Shown here one piece after another: positions 13,600 through 26,191 of a stretch of 64,000 nt of DNA. Every line of letters starts with the position of its first letter. The stretch's first letter is position 1. The DNA comes from Sinotaia quadrata (lineage: Eukaryota > Mollusca > Gastropoda > Architaenioglossa > Viviparidae). The stretch lies in contig CM054180.1 of NCBI GenBank assembly GCA_028829895.1, forward strand, positions 94,300,135 through 94,364,134, in the 5' to 3' direction. Made by a program: the position numbers and the translations under genes. A model generated the notes under the pieces. The model was not told where the DNA came from. It searched no databases and worked only from the letters and a program-made list of their open reading frames with translations.

Positions 13600-13750
13600 A
13601 TGGAAAAACCCAAAATACCAACTAACAACGGACCAATACTCAATACTAAAGACTAAAAACAAATTCTTTACAATCATGGAAAAACCCAAAATACCAACTA
13701 ACAAATGACTAATATTCAATACTAAAGACTAAAAACAAATTCTTTACAAT
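13600..13750. repeat. Two-copy tandem duplication, about 75 bp
   Basis: The block starting TGGAAAAACCCAAAATACC and ending ACAAATTCTTTACAAT occurs twice head to tail with a few differences. It looks like a local replication or recombination duplication in intron sequence. Confidence 0.85.
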
Positions 13751-15659
13751 GTCATTGCAATGAAAATAAAACCTAGTAATAAGTGATTTTGCAATGCTTA
13801 TGTGTATGAAACTGTTTTAAAGTCTAGGAACCTCGTAAAATAAGCATCCAAATTCCAATGCTATCACTCAGGATACATATACAGAAGTATTTTCAGAATA
13901 AAAAACCTGAAGAGACACAGGAAAAAACTTCATTAAACAGCAACAAGTGTAAACATCATTGTAGAATATAGTAATAATTTGACACTGTAGGAAATAATAA
14001 AGATACTCTAGGAAAACAATAGTTTGAATATAACTTATGTCTTGATCAACTACTATTTAATCTGATTCCCAAAAATTTTTAATGAAGTCAGTTTAGCATA
14101 GCAGTGACCCAAACAAGACATACATTTATGAAATCTTTATCTTCTGATGTGTGTGTGTGTGTGCTACATAACTCATTAACATTATCAACACCACAAACTG
14201 TTGTAAATTTCTCTATTTTTCTAAACTTTGTTAAAGCTATTTTTCTGTTAATATTTCTTTTAAATTCATGTAATTTTTGTCAATGGATGATTTTGACACA
14301 ATGCCTCAAACAAAATGCACATGAGTGGTGAAATCTGCGTATGAAATAAATTATATTATGATGCTATAATCAATAATAATTACTAATTTAGTTTTCAAGC
14401 AAACTGTAATATGTACCTTATGATTAAATTACCAGTGCACTGATTTCACTTTTTTCAGTCAAAGTACAAAAATGGGATCAAATCATGTCCATTATGAGAA
14501 AAAATATGATAGGGCAATTTCAATTTCTAAAATAAAGACACTGACTCAATAGTAACAATGTTAACAATTAAATGATTTTAATCAGAAAATGAAACATTGA
14601 TATTTAAAAACCACAACATATGAACTGAAGAAAATGATCAAATGCAATGCAAGCAGTAAAGTAAAATCATGCCCAATTTTGTACAAGTAGGCTAAGACTA
14701 AAAGGGGACAGGCATTAAAAAATAAAGAAGAATACATATATATAAATAAAAGTTGCTTTATTGTGATAACACAAAAATCAGATAATAGTTTTTTTGCATC
14801 ACAAAAATCATGCAGTATTTTTTTAATTTGTAACAAGCTCATGCTTGGTTATTCTAATAGACAAAATTTTGTAGTTTCCTTGTCAGTATAAAATTAAAAA
14901 TAAATGTGTTGATTTAATATAATAACACTGTTTTTATCTAAATAACTCAACAGGCAGAGAGAGCGCTGATAAATTAAGGATCATAACAAATAAACTATGA
15001 TGACAAGCATTAAGAGAAGTCAAAACCAGTTGGGCACTGTAAAATTAAAAAAAAAAATCTACAGTATCAAGCTCTGTGACTGTGGCTATATCAAATAAAT
15101 TATTTGTCTTTTATACTAATGCCATCACATATGGACAGAGCAATTATTTCGTCCTCTCTTTAAAAAATAAGAATTATTGCATAAGTAAACTATACTCATT
15201 GTACTGCACTATTCTTTAACATCATTAACAATCATTGCCAAATATATTTCAAATATTATTCTTACATATTATATGTGTACAAATTTGGATTTTTGCATAC
15301 GTGTGACTCCTGTTGTATTCTTAATTTTCTCTGGATATTGTGTCATGTTTTGGTAGATACTTTATAGAGCAACCAGAAACCAGATCCTCAATTTCTTAAC
15401 ATCATAATGACAGGTTTCTTTCTATTACAACCAGCTCAAGTTATATGTATATATACACAAGTAATTAATTTTTAAAAAATCTCCTTTCAGCTGTGTGGCA
15501 GAAAAATGCAAATTAATGCTGTTTAATTAATTAATTTAATTAATTCTTCATTTTTGTAATTTTAAATTTAAAATTTGCACCATTCAAATCAAACAACTAT
15601 GACCTACATCCAGAATAAAGGGGAGTTATTGTTAAAGGTAAGTGCTCAAATTAATTTTA

Positions 15660-16740
15660 GTAACAAGTTCACCCTGCCTTTAGTGTTTTCGTAGTCAACC
15701 GTGTCTATTCGGACAAAGCCGTTGGAACAACTCTGTTCTAGCCCGAAGGCTGATAAATAGAATAGAATCTTCCAGACGACCCCTAGAATCACATATAAGG
15801 GCAGATTTGAAATGGAACCCTCACTCTTGCTAAAATCATCGGAGTCCCCTGTGCAGCTTCGCGGTTAGTGCTGAAGAGAAAGGTATGTCCGAAATAGTGA
15901 ATTATCATTTTCCTTGTAAATATTTTTAATGAGTTTAAACTATGTCATTTTTATTCTCCGTTTAAACAAAGAATCAGATGAAAGAATTGTAAAAAGGAAT
16001 TTTAAATGAAGAAACAAGAATAAAAGTACAGATTACGAATATTTGAAACACAAGACTGATGCGCGCCATAACGTTTCTTCTGTCAACAGAAAGTTAGTAA
16101 GCCGTTCCATTCCGTTTTTCTTCCATTCCATTTTTGCTTTGCTGAGATGCAAGATTCAAGTTCTACTTGCAAGCAAGCCGTTTTGTCTCTGCTGATGTGC
16201 AAGTGTTGGTAAACTTCATCCCTCGTTGCCATCATCAAGCTTCACTTATCTCGACATTGCTTATGTCGACATTCGTATTAGTCGATGGTTGAAGATTGAA
16301 GTTTTACTTCGACGTTGACAACTGTAACTGCCATTAGATTCTGCTGAAGGTGCTGAGATCCATGAGCCAGGAGAAATTCTTGTGGGGACTCTAGGTAAGA
16401 GAAGTGTGGGACGCTGCGTGTGTGCTATGACGTACCTGGAGGGTATGACGAACTGTATCTTTTAACTGGAAGAAGATTCATAGACAACCAGTTGCACTTG
16501 CTTGAAGAATGGGGTCCACTCAAGAAAGCCGAGTTACTGTGGGGAGCTGCTGCGAGGAGTATAAGTCGGACTCTGCCAAGTAACTGTTGAAACCATAAGA
16601 GCCAAGTAAAGGGGCCAGGTGTTTGAAACCAATATTACAAAGTGTAACTGTGAAACTTTATCCACTTATTTTATTCAAGGACACTGGTGAAGACTTGAGT
16701 TTTGAGCACTGTACAAATTCAGACAAGAAATGATTTGTGT
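15660..16740 (+). other. GC-richer block with TATA-like box and splice donors, unclassified
   Basis: This 1.1-kb stretch is visibly richer in G+C and CpG than the intron around it. On the plus strand it has CATATAAG at 15792-15799, then about 85 bases later a good donor AAAG|GTATGT (after 15882), and a second near-perfect donor CTAG|GTAAGA (after 16394). No long ORF is present. It could be the promoter and first exon of an antisense RNA, the regulatory part of an LTR element, or a host gene fragment. I could not find long terminal repeats, a primer site or an acceptor that would decide between these. Confidence 0.35.
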
Positions 16741-16772
16741 TTATGCTGTGTAATTAGTATTGGACAAGGGTC

Positions 16773-16816
16773 TCAAACTCAAATTGCTCAGAGGGCCAAA
16801 TGAGGACTTGTAAAGT
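16773..16816 (+). mobile_element. hAT-like transposon terminus
   Basis: The sequence AAGGGTCTCAAACTCAAATT followed by GCTCAGAGGGCCAAATGAGG closely follows the known hAT end pattern (CAGGGGTCTCAAACT, then GGGCCAAATGAGGA). No partner end was found, so it is a fragment or a very diverged copy. Confidence 0.5.
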
Positions 16817-17873
16817 AACCTGACAATGATAAAAAGTCAATAAAAAAGACAACATAATAAGAACACAGTGCTTTACAAATTTTATTTAATGTGAATTTTC
16901 ATTGGATTCACTGATACAGGTAAAGAAATAATGCTGTATAATGCTGATTTAAGTTGCATAATTTTATCTTCTCTAACCTTGCCTGCATAATATCATAATC
17001 ATATTTCTCATGGTGCATTGTTTCGTAATGCAGACGTGTGTTGTACTCCTTTGTTTTGTTTGAGGGAACTTAATATGGTAAAGGAGCACCCAGCTTAGTC
17101 TTGAGAAAATAACAGCTCATTAGTGTTCTACAGTGTATGCTACAAGGGAAACACGCGAAAAACTGAAAATTTTATTGTGAATAATAAGCCTGTGACTTTA
17201 TTACAAAAGTACACGAAAGACTATTGCAACAACGCCTATATACATAAATATGTACAAACTATTATCACTATAATCTCTATAACTCCATTTCTGGTCTCTG
17301 ATAAGAAATTACCCTGTGATTTATACTGACACTTTTCTGCTAAATTATGTGTTAGGATAAAAGACTATACAAACATTGAAACTATTCGAACGTGATGGAA
17401 ATATTGCAGATTTAATAAATTTATTGACCTTACACATATTGATAACCATATTCTGGAGAGATAGTGGTTGGGTGGGGCTAGCTAAATATTGATTAAAGAT
17501 GGATTTATCTTCTCATGTGGTAAGAAGTTTTCCAAACTGTGTAAGAGTGAATGTTTGTTACATAAATTAAAATTCTCATCACTTATAATTAGTTATGGAA
17601 GATTATTAATAAATAATAATCATAACCATTAACTAGGGTGGTGTGTCATAGCATGATTATTTTAAGTTAAAAACACTTAACAAAACAGAGAATTTATTTT
17701 TCTATTACAACAGTTAAACAAAGTTTCACTTCAAAATGGCACGTGCTTTCTGTGATGCAGCCCAGCCTAAAGAGGCATCATTAACCAATTTTTATATTAA
17801 AACCAATAATGATGATTATTTTTTAATATATACTTTTTTAATGTCCATGTGCTTTAATTATCATTCTATATAC

Positions 17874-18011
17874 TTACTAGGGGTTTCTCAACTGGGGTTC
17901 CCCCATGAGTTTGCTAGAAGCATCGTAGCCATAGTAATTTTTTGTAGGGGTTCCCTGAGATCTGAAAATTATTTAAAGGTTTTTCCAGGGTAGAAAGGTT
18001 GAGAAAGGATG
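17874..18011. mobile_element. hAT MITE with perfect 8-bp target duplication
   Basis: 138 bp bounded by direct repeats CTATATAC at 17866-17873 and 18012-18019. The ends are inverted and imperfect: TAGGGGTTTCTCAACTGGGG on the left, and CATCCTTTCTCAACC read inward from the right. An 8-bp duplication plus the TTCTCAAC motif is typical of hAT elements. It is too short to code. Confidence 0.8.
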
Positions 18012-19497
18012 CTATATACTGTCTGCAGAAACATGGATGTCATTCTGACTTCACAGCTGTTGTTGCATTCAGTCCTGAACTCAGGTCTATATTGAGTCAT
18101 TGTATTAAATCAATAAAAAAAAAAAAAAAAAGAAAAAGAAAAGCCCAGCATCACGCTTTCTCTTATTTACTAACTGATGTATTCACAAACATTTTTACTC
18201 CCACCACTGTTTTACCTTAAATCAATCCCTGGTCATGTGATCATAAGATTTATATTACAGTTTGCTTGAAAGTCAATTACTAATTACTACTGCTAGTTGC
18301 AACATAATACACTTTATTTCATGTACTAAATTTTTCATTAATTTTCAGTGCAACACAGAATAAAACAAACTCCTACTGGAATTAGAATTCTGAATACCAA
18401 TTGGTATAATACAAATTATATTTCCAAAATTGTGTTCCATACAACACCTTGGTAAAGATCAAACAAATCTAAGAGAAAGTTGTTAGTAATAATTACCAGC
18501 TACAGTCCTGTTTCAACACAGTTGTAACATGATGTTTTAAATTGTATGCACCACATATGAGATGGTTACATGATGCTATGTTCTATTTTATTCTTGAAAG
18601 TTTAACTGAAGATGAAAGAACAACAAAAAACAATATACAAAACATTTCAAACAGAATGTTGCAGTCTATTGTTGCCAGAAATCAGAAAGTGAGCTGTCTA
18701 AACTGAATTATGCCTGCCCAAATCCACCAATTTAGCTGATGACAGTGAAAAAATAAAAAATTAAGTCTTTGGTCTTTATAGGTTTTAAAAATATAATGCT
18801 CTTGATAGTGTTTGGTGTGCAATAAAATAGTACCAAGTTCTCTGGTCATTGCTAAATTTAAAAGGTAATTAGAAGCCAATCATACCAAATAAAAAGACCA
18901 AGAAATTTATTTTCCAAGTGACCAAGTGACACTCTCACTTGTACAGCTACCCTTGAAAATTGTAGCCAAGAGTAACTCACAATTTATTATGACAACTCAG
19001 TAGTGAAAGAATGCCAACAATTGGGTCGAGGAGGGCAATGATGCAACTGCTTACATTGAATATATATGTAATAAGAGGTTCATGTAAACAAAAAAATCTG
19101 ACCATATATTTGTCTTTTGTCGTAATGAGAAATACTTTGGTTTAATTACATTTTTTTCATATAATAATTGCAGTTTTTATGTTTTATTAAAAATTTACCT
19201 AACCTATAAATCAGCCAATGCCACCTTACTTTCAATTTTTTTTTAAAATTTGCATTTGAAGAATTAATTTCTGCACAACACACCTCTAACCCCATCCCCA
19301 GTAACAACAGATTCATCTGCTCAGATTCACCAATTTGTTGCAATGTGCTGGGCAATGATTGTTCCATGCAATTGGGTTTAGTATCACTTTAAAAACAAAA
19401 ACTAAAATATATTTGATTGCTGCATTGTCAATTATTATACTGAAGGTTTTAAGTATTCAGATACTTTTAACTAGCTATACATGTGAATGCCCCTAAA

Positions 19498-19560
19498 TAA
19501 AAACAGCTTTAGTGCCCCTAAAAAAAGAGAAAATAAATGCATGCACTAAAGCTGTTTTTA
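19498..19560. repeat. 18-bp perfect inverted repeat
   Basis: TAAAAACAGCTTTAGTGC at 19498-19515 is exactly repeated in reverse complement at 19543-19560, with a 27-base loop. It could be a small transposon remnant or a stem in the pre-mRNA; nothing decides. Confidence 0.7.
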
Positions 19561-20965
19561 GTTTTTTATTTGCTGAATCCTAATCTTCCTCTTAAAAAAA
19601 AACAAACTCCTATCTCTAAAAACAGGTAACATGATAAACTTGTACCATTTCCAGTTTGTACAAACATTGCCAAAATGAATGAAGCTAAAAAACAAAGCCT
19701 GCAGAAACTAACACACATGTGATACACATGTTGGCCTCAAGCAACTGAATCTGAAATGGTCCAAACATTGCCTAGTTACTTCAGTACAGATGTGCAGTTG
19801 ACAATACTCTGAAAGGGGTGAACATCTATGCACTAAATATGCCTCTAAAAATGTATATTCAAGACATACAAATACATTGTTACTTTTATTCTAATTCTAT
19901 TTTCTTGGCAACCATAACTCACATCTAATCTGAAAACACTAGTCAAACTGATTGCTAGTAATTAAATTACTTTCTTAAAACATAGTAGAAAATCATGATT
20001 CTTTTTTTTAAAATACTGCCTTTTCAAAGCTTATTTATTATTTTCTGAGCTTGCAAATTGCAAGTTTGTGAGTGGGATTTTCAAGGGTTGTTGTACAGTG
20101 TGAACTCTTAATGATTAAAGTCATTAAAACAACAGAAAGACAAGAAAGGCAACTTACAAAGTGTTACCATAAAGTGTTCACTAGAGAAGAGCAGACAACC
20201 ACCTCTCAAGCAATGTTCAGCTATTAAATGTGTATCTGAATGAGAAATCTAGTTTTTAAAAAATGAGAGTTTAGCTTTCAAGATAACATAATTTCACTGT
20301 ATACTGACTATCCTGCTGCAGATATTGAACAAGAGATAGAGAACTGTTCTTCCCTTTCATCATCTGCTCTTATAAAATTAAAAAAATAAAGCTTGTAAAA
20401 ATCACATATATGAGAATTGTAAGAAAAATTACACTTTGAAAACAAGATTTGTTTTCTTTATACTGTGCCATTCCAGATATGATGTCATTTTCTTTATACA
20501 GTGCCACAGTCAGATATGAATGTTTGAATCTTATAAACTTACCAACACAATATTTTGAGATTCTGTCATAGTGTTCTCATGCTAAAAAATTTGGAAAAAG
20601 ACATTCTAAGCTAGTTTTATTTTTATTATAGTTTTTGCAAAGGTAAGCCAACAATGGATGGTTACCGAGAAAACCCCCATGTTTAATACAAATGGGTTTA
20701 GTTTTTCTATGTAGGTTGTGTAAAATTTCAAGTGTTTTGTTATGCCCCATTTAAGTAGTTCATTACATTATTCTTTGTTTCTTAAACTAATTTTTAATAA
20801 TTATTTTAATTAATTAATTTAACTTTTAAAGTTTTCAAAGTCAAAATATCCTATGTCTAACAAAAACATTGTTTACATTTAAGGTGATTAATTTTTTTCT
20901 AACCCACTATTTTTTAAAGTTAAAACAAAATGCACATATAAAAAGATGGCAATGGCTTATCTATC

Positions 20966-22057
20966 TTAACTCTTTACCAGGCAGAAGTTTTTCCATTTTT
21001 TTGGCTCTGAACGGGCAAGATTTTTCAGGATGTCAGTGAGATTTAGGGGTATGTCGGTAAAAACATCATATCTTAGGTATTATTGCATATATTTCAATGA
21101 AATAAAATGCAAAATGAAAGGAAATGAAAGCAGCTTTATTAATATCCTTAATTGAAGTATACTTTCGGGTGTTAAATTTGAATCCATGCTTGAAAATATA
21201 TACAAAAAAATATTGTCCATTTATTGTCCGCTACAAACACTATGTACACACACTTTTTGTTGATGCCAGGAACACTAATCTGTCGTCAGAACACTAATCT
21301 ATACATCTCTTTTTTCGGCAGGTTGTGAATTCCTATCAAAATCATAACTCCAAAATAAGCCTTAATTTCAGTGGCATTAGTTTCCTTTCAACCTGGATCG
21401 CCATTTTGTTTTTTCGCAATTTTCGGACGTGCGTACTTGTTCGTTTATTCCGCTATCTTGTCAAATGTTTCTTCTTTGAAAAACAGATAGAAGAAAGCCA
21501 ACTGAGTACTATCATTTGTTACAGTCACATTTGGCCCCATTTCTGTTATAAATTCTGATATATTCAGTGCTAAAGTACTATTATTCCAACCATGTGCGTC
21601 TCCAGATACCCATTCCCCCTACTCCTCTTCGATATCCTCAGAATCTGACGCACTCTCCTCCAAAATTTGAAAGATACTACATGTGCACGCTACTGACACT
21701 AATGTCACTTCTAATCCTATCGTCCCAATTAAAAATAAACTTCTCTTACCTCATTATCTGATAAATTGAATCCATTAAACTTCTCATTAACGATCGACGA
21801 CACTAAGAAATCCATTTGAAACACCGAACGCGAAAAACAAAGAAAACTTTATGAAAAAATGAATGCTGCCATATGAAAACGCTTCAAAATGGTGCAGAAA
21901 TCATTGTACAAACGTCATGCTTCCTGTAGAGACCGGATATGATGTAAATATGGAAAGGAAAAAGCACTCAAGTGCAATGGTTGCTATGGGCAGCGTTGGG
22001 CCTTCTGCCCGGTACGATGTACGGGCGGCGTTGGGCGATCTGCCCGGAAAGAGTTAA
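20966..22057 (-). mobile_element. piggyBac-like element relic, copy 2
   Basis: TTAA at 20966-20969 and 22054-22057, with ends CTCTTTACCAGGC and, inward from the right, CTCTTTCCGGGCAG. It is closely similar along its length to copy 1. The minus strand again holds the broken transposase N-terminal half, including the acidic stretch and the FFKEE.FDK motif; the last lies in a segment missing from copy 1 (compare 21460-21490 with the region near 598). A small local duplication of AACACTAATCT occurs near 21268-21299. It is non-functional. Confidence 0.88.
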
Positions 22058-22437
22058 TATATGATTTCAAGATAGGAATTATAAAATTATAAACCAAGAA
22101 AATACTGGGTAAGAATTGTATTAGTTTTAACAGAAACAAAGATAACTTAGTGTCATCCTTGCACTCAAATACATAAAATACAGAATAGATGCAATTAAAT
22201 TTCCAGATGACTTTACACTTCAGAACAGCACAAGCATGCAAATGAGAAATTTCACCTCTACACAATCTAAACCTACACCAAAGACTGATCCAAACTCATC
22301 TGCATGGTGGACATGTTAATGATGAACACCAGCAGAGGCACATGACAACAAACTAAACTCCACTTTTATCAGATCAAAACTTACTAGAAAGGGAGGACTA
22401 GAGACAATAAGGTGTCAGACTGAGCAAGCCATTGTAC

Positions 22438-22922
22438 CTTTGTTTCAGAATCCTTCAGCTTGTTATCTGCACTGGGGGAACTCCGGGTGGATGAAGCAGC
22501 AGAATTAGGCTGGCCATCACTTACATCTATCCCACTATCATGCTGGTCTCCTTTGTCAAACTTGCCACAGTCCATCACTGACACTGACACTGCAGTCATG
22601 GAAGGCAGACTGATGGATGATACCACTGGTGCTGATGCAGCTTTAGGAATGAGGACTGATGATGATGACAGGGTTACTACTGGTGAGGTTGAGTTTGGAA
22701 TGGCACTTGACACTGTGTTACATATAGGTCCAACAGTAGCTGCAAAACTGATTGGTTTAGTCCAGGCACTAACTGTAGGGGGTGGAGCTGGAGTCAGGGA
22801 GACAACGGTTGCAACAGTAGTAGAAGTCAGGCCTGATGCTGAAAGCTTGGGAAGCAATACCTGTGAAACACCTGGGGAGGTGATGGTTGTAGTGATTGGC
22901 GTCACACTGATAGTCTCTCCTC
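22438..22922 (-). CDS. PRRC2: PRRC2 exon E12
   Basis: 485 bases, phase 1 to phase 0, from GETISVTPITTTITSPGVSQ to the donor AAG|GTACAA after DSETK. The first two-thirds is a low-complexity Ser/Thr/Pro/Val segment, as in the PRRC2C linker, and contains SAWTKPISFA, matching PRRC2C SAWNKPLTSFG. The end, DSGIDVSDGQPNSAASSTRS then SPSADNK, matches PRRC2B [20 protein letters not shown] then SSP closely. This is one of the strongest pieces of orthology. The plus-strand ORF over it (22460-22954) is a shadow. Predicted to be disordered. Confidence 0.94.
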
Positions 22923-25589
22923 CTGTAACAGCATTGATTAGATTTTATTTTTAAGTCATCCATAATATTAACACCCTCACTTGCATTGAACTGGAGCTCC
23001 AATAACTCCAAACCCATTATGTATTGAGTATTCTTTGAAATTGTTTGATATAATAATTCAAAGATAATTAGACAATTTAAATATTAAAATTATTAAGTAA
23101 GACCACTCAAATTTTGAAGTCTGGCCAAATAAGCTGATATTTGCCTCAAAATAAGTTTGCATTTTGGAGCTCTAGCTTTAATTGAAAAAAAGTTATGACA
23201 TTTCAAAGTTTGGCATAAATTGCAGAAAAACAGATTTCATGAAGACCCCTTTTGAAATGACCACACAACAAAAACTATGAAACATACACAGCTCATCTTT
23301 TACTATTTCTGCTCTCTGTAACACAAATATATTGCTGATTTTTTTTTTTTAAGGATCAAAAATGCATAGAAAATGAAATACAATCCTGTCAAATTAGTAT
23401 TTTGTTTACATTTTCAAATGGCAAGTGGTCAAAAACTGAATAAAACGTCTCTTTTGGAATCTTGTAAAATAAAAACTACTTCATGTACATCATCCAAATT
23501 TGGTATACATGCTCTTTAGAGTATAGACATTTACAGGGTGAAGTTTTAGACAATCTTTTTGTACAGACTTAGAAATATAACATCTCAAATATGTAGTTTC
23601 ATGCAATACATCCGCACAGGTGTTTTTAGAGGGAAAAAAAGGTAAAATGAAACATTTATTACAATGCAATGTTTCTAATTTCTGTAACTCACTGCATGAT
23701 CATTATAACTAAGTAAAGTCAAAAATTATATTTTCACAATATATGCTTGTACTTTAACAATTTAAAAAAACAGTTCAAAACTGATGCTCTTTAATTTAAT
23801 AAAATGCTATTAGTGTTTGTTGTTACTATTTACAGTTTCTTTTTTGTAGTTCAACAGCAATTGTAATTATTAGTATCTTTACTTTTAATAGTGTCTATTT
23901 GTTTCATAATATAAGACATTAACATTCTAAAAATATCTTGAAAATTGAAAGCTAGTCTTTCATAGTTTTACTTATTATATACCTATTATCAGTGTATACT
24001 GTATGTGTATAGTGTGAGTAGCATATTACTCCTCATCATTGTCCTGATCTCAATTATTATCATACATCAATTCACTCATTGACTGACTCATACACTTATT
24101 ATTATATATATATCAACCCTGATCAGTCATTCAATGACAAATTCTAATTATCATTTACTAGATTGTTTCTTAAGGTCTGAGTTATAATAAAATAACGAAA
24201 AGTACTGGTCAGCTACAGACAAAAATACTTCAGTATTAATAGTTGTCGTTCTTTATTTTGGATTGATGCTTTATAAAACTAATTTAAAATATCGCCGATT
24301 AGTTAATATATTTTTCAAAAAAAAAATTAATCTCATCATGAATCATCGTTTAATCATTTCCACTCTGTATTTTGTATTGATTTGATTGATTGTAGGGGGC
24401 GCTTCCGGCTTCCGCGCAATATAGGATTGTTTTTAATATAAGCAGTGTGTCATAACAAATCATCACCCTCTTGTGACCATATTTTAAATGGCCGATATTT
24501 AGCTAACCTCGTTAGTGATCAAAATAAAACATTCTAACAAATCGTAACCTAAAAATAATGAATGATCGTTTTACTGTAGCAATATTTCAATGAATTTAAT
24601 AGTTTTGTTAAAACTTAACGCAAAATGTTGTCTAGTCGATCCATTTTAAAACACGTCTTGTCCAAAATGGCGATCTCTCTTCACCTTCAGCATGAGCGAG
24701 AACAAACTCTTTGGGTTTCCCGCTTTCATTGCAAATCGCTTTTTCTGCATAGAGACTTCCAGTTTATATTATATACCATTTTAAAGGGCAAAAAAATGAC
24801 CTTTTCAACAATATAAATGCGGCTAATAGATGATAATGGGTTCCGAAATTATAATGAGTCAAACATAACACATAATTTGGACTCAATTTCTACAGTAAAA
24901 ATTAAAAAAAATTTAAACGAGCCGATGCTTAAGTTAAAGGTCATTATCTTAGCTTTCCGTTGATATAAGATTTATTTTTATTGGTTGAATACAGAAAAGC
25001 CGATAGCGCATTATTTGAGCATACCCAAAAACAATGTAGGATGTAAGCCATTTTCAAATCTCGCCACGGGCACTTCAGTACACTTTACCGACAGAGTTTA
25101 TCGATCAAAACGTAATAAATATGTCATTCAAATGTCCAAACAAAACTTATAGTTAACGTTGGAAGATTCATTTATTTATTAAAACAATTTTCACCCATTT
25201 CTTTCTTCTAATTACCGAGATAGTTTTGAAATCGGTCAAAATGTGACGTTGTCTCCAGTCTCCATATAGCAAGTGGTCTTACCTAAAATTACTAACTTTT
25301 TTTTTAAAAAAGGCTAGGGGCTAACATAATACCACTTTTCTAATTTAAGTTGGATTAAAACTGGATAAAGAATACAACTTCTTTGACTTTCTAGAGAAAA
25401 GAGATACTGAAAGAAGGCAAGAGAATGAGAGTATACTGTCTGAATGGTGCAATTTTACTGTAGAACGAGATTTGCGGGAATCGCCAGAGAAAATTTGACA
25501 AGTTTGGCTAAAGGTAACGCATGGCATTTTTACTATAGTAAATTTCACAAATATTAATCCAATACATTTAGCATTATAAAAATACAGAC
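22923..25589. other. Intron E11-E12
   Basis: Almost entirely one transposon copy (23096-25283) with TA target repeats. The remaining bases next to the exons show only splice-site sequence. Confidence 0.75.
23096..25283 (-). mobile_element. DNA transposon with GTAAGACCACT ends, TA target
   Basis: 2.19 kb with inverted ends AGTAAGACCACTCAAATT on the left and, inward from the right, GGTAAGACCACTTGCTATAT, between TA dinucleotides (23094-23095 and 25284-25285). About 1 kb at its right side (24225-25283) is an inverted, diverged copy of 29929-30965. The ends are related to the GGTAGTCCCAC family elsewhere in the window. I see no transposase; the plus ORF at 24625-24816 exists in both copies only because of sequence similarity. 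The superfamily is not certain; a TA target allows Tc1/mariner-like groups. Confidence 0.72.
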
Positions 25590-25803
25590 CTTTTTCTTCT
25601 TGGCCACTAGGTAAACTTGCTAATGGAATATTGTTAGCCAAGTTATTGTCCCATTGCTCTATGTTTGACATGATGTTCTTGCTAAGCTCTTTCTCTTTCT
25701 CCCTCTGTTCCTTTTGTTTGGCTAATCGTGGAGGCAGCTTGTTTGATTTGGTGTAGCTGGTGCGGCTGATCTTGGGAGACAAGCCTTTGGGACGGGCAAT
25801 AAC
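25590..25803 (-). CDS. PRRC2: PRRC2 exon E11
   Basis: 214 bases, phase 0 to phase 1. It encodes VIARPKGLSPKISRTSYTKS, then NKLPPRLAKQKEQREKEKEL and a segment with IEQWDNNLANNIPLAS. NKLPPRLAK matches the PRRC2B/C motif IPPRFAKK or SKLPPRFAKK, and EQWDNNLA matches PRRC2C ELWDNKVA. The basic-acidic run after it is a likely short coiled coil. The donor AAAAAG|GTCTGT is weaker than the others but is the one that joins in frame to E12. The open frame continues past it to 25345, which is intron. Confidence 0.9.
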
Positions 25804-25935
25804 CTGAATAACCCACCAGAAATTAAAAGCAATTATTTGTTAATTAAATTATAAAAAACAAATATCTGTCACAAAACTGATGAAACAACTGGTAGTATTC
25901 AGAAAATTGTTCTAATAGTCTACAAGTCAATATAC

Positions 25936-26117
25936 CTTGTTTGAATTATCACGCTTTTTCTGCTGCTGCTCAGTCTTCTTTTGCTGCTCTGCTTCCTGTT
26001 TGAGTTTGATTTTTAAGGTCTTCTTGGAGGTGACTTCCTGAAAGCCATCATTATTTTCAAAAAGGAAAGCTGGATCATCAATTGTAACTTCTGGTTGATC
26101 ATCAATCACAACAACAC
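25936..26117 (-). CDS. PRRC2: PRRC2 exon E10
   Basis: 182 bases, phase 1 to phase 0. With the last base of E9 it encodes SVVVIDDQPEVTIDDP, then NNDGFQEVTSKKTLKIKLKQ and a Gln/Lys-rich coil EAEQQKKTEQQQKKRDNSNK. This is the most conserved PRRC2 core in the window: PRRC2C has ASVVIIDDHPEVTVIEDP and DGFTEVVSKK at the same place, followed by a similar basic helical stretch. The acceptor is TTACAG and the donor AAG|GTATAT. It is separated from E11 by a short 132-base intron. Confidence 0.96.
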
Positions 26118-26191
26118 CTGTAATTTAAATTTTTTAAAAATCATTAACACACCTGATAAATAGTTATAAATAAATAATATTACTATTAATA

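Larger units (their letters stand above)
9630..22437. other. Intron E12-E13, 12.8 kb
   Basis: The largest gene-free stretch. It holds a small TTAA MITE (12476-12690), a two-copy tandem duplication (about 13600-13750), an unexplained GC-richer block (15660-16740), an hAT-like terminus (16773), an hAT MITE (17874-18011), a short perfect hairpin (19498-19560) and piggyBac copy 2 (20966-22057). Runs of AAT-rich sequence between these hold nothing I recognise. No minus-strand ORF here has a convincing acceptor-donor pair with PRRC2 similarity. Confidence 0.65.

Noticed and set aside
19146..19367. Minus-strand ORF with a protein-like start (MEQSLPSTLQQIGESEQ)
   Set aside because: No acceptor or promoter-like sequence before it, a hydrophobic then AT-rich tail, and no similarity to PRRC2.
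22460..22954. 164-residue plus-strand ORF
   Set aside because: Antisense shadow of exon E12; low-complexity Thr/Val codons read backwards stay open.
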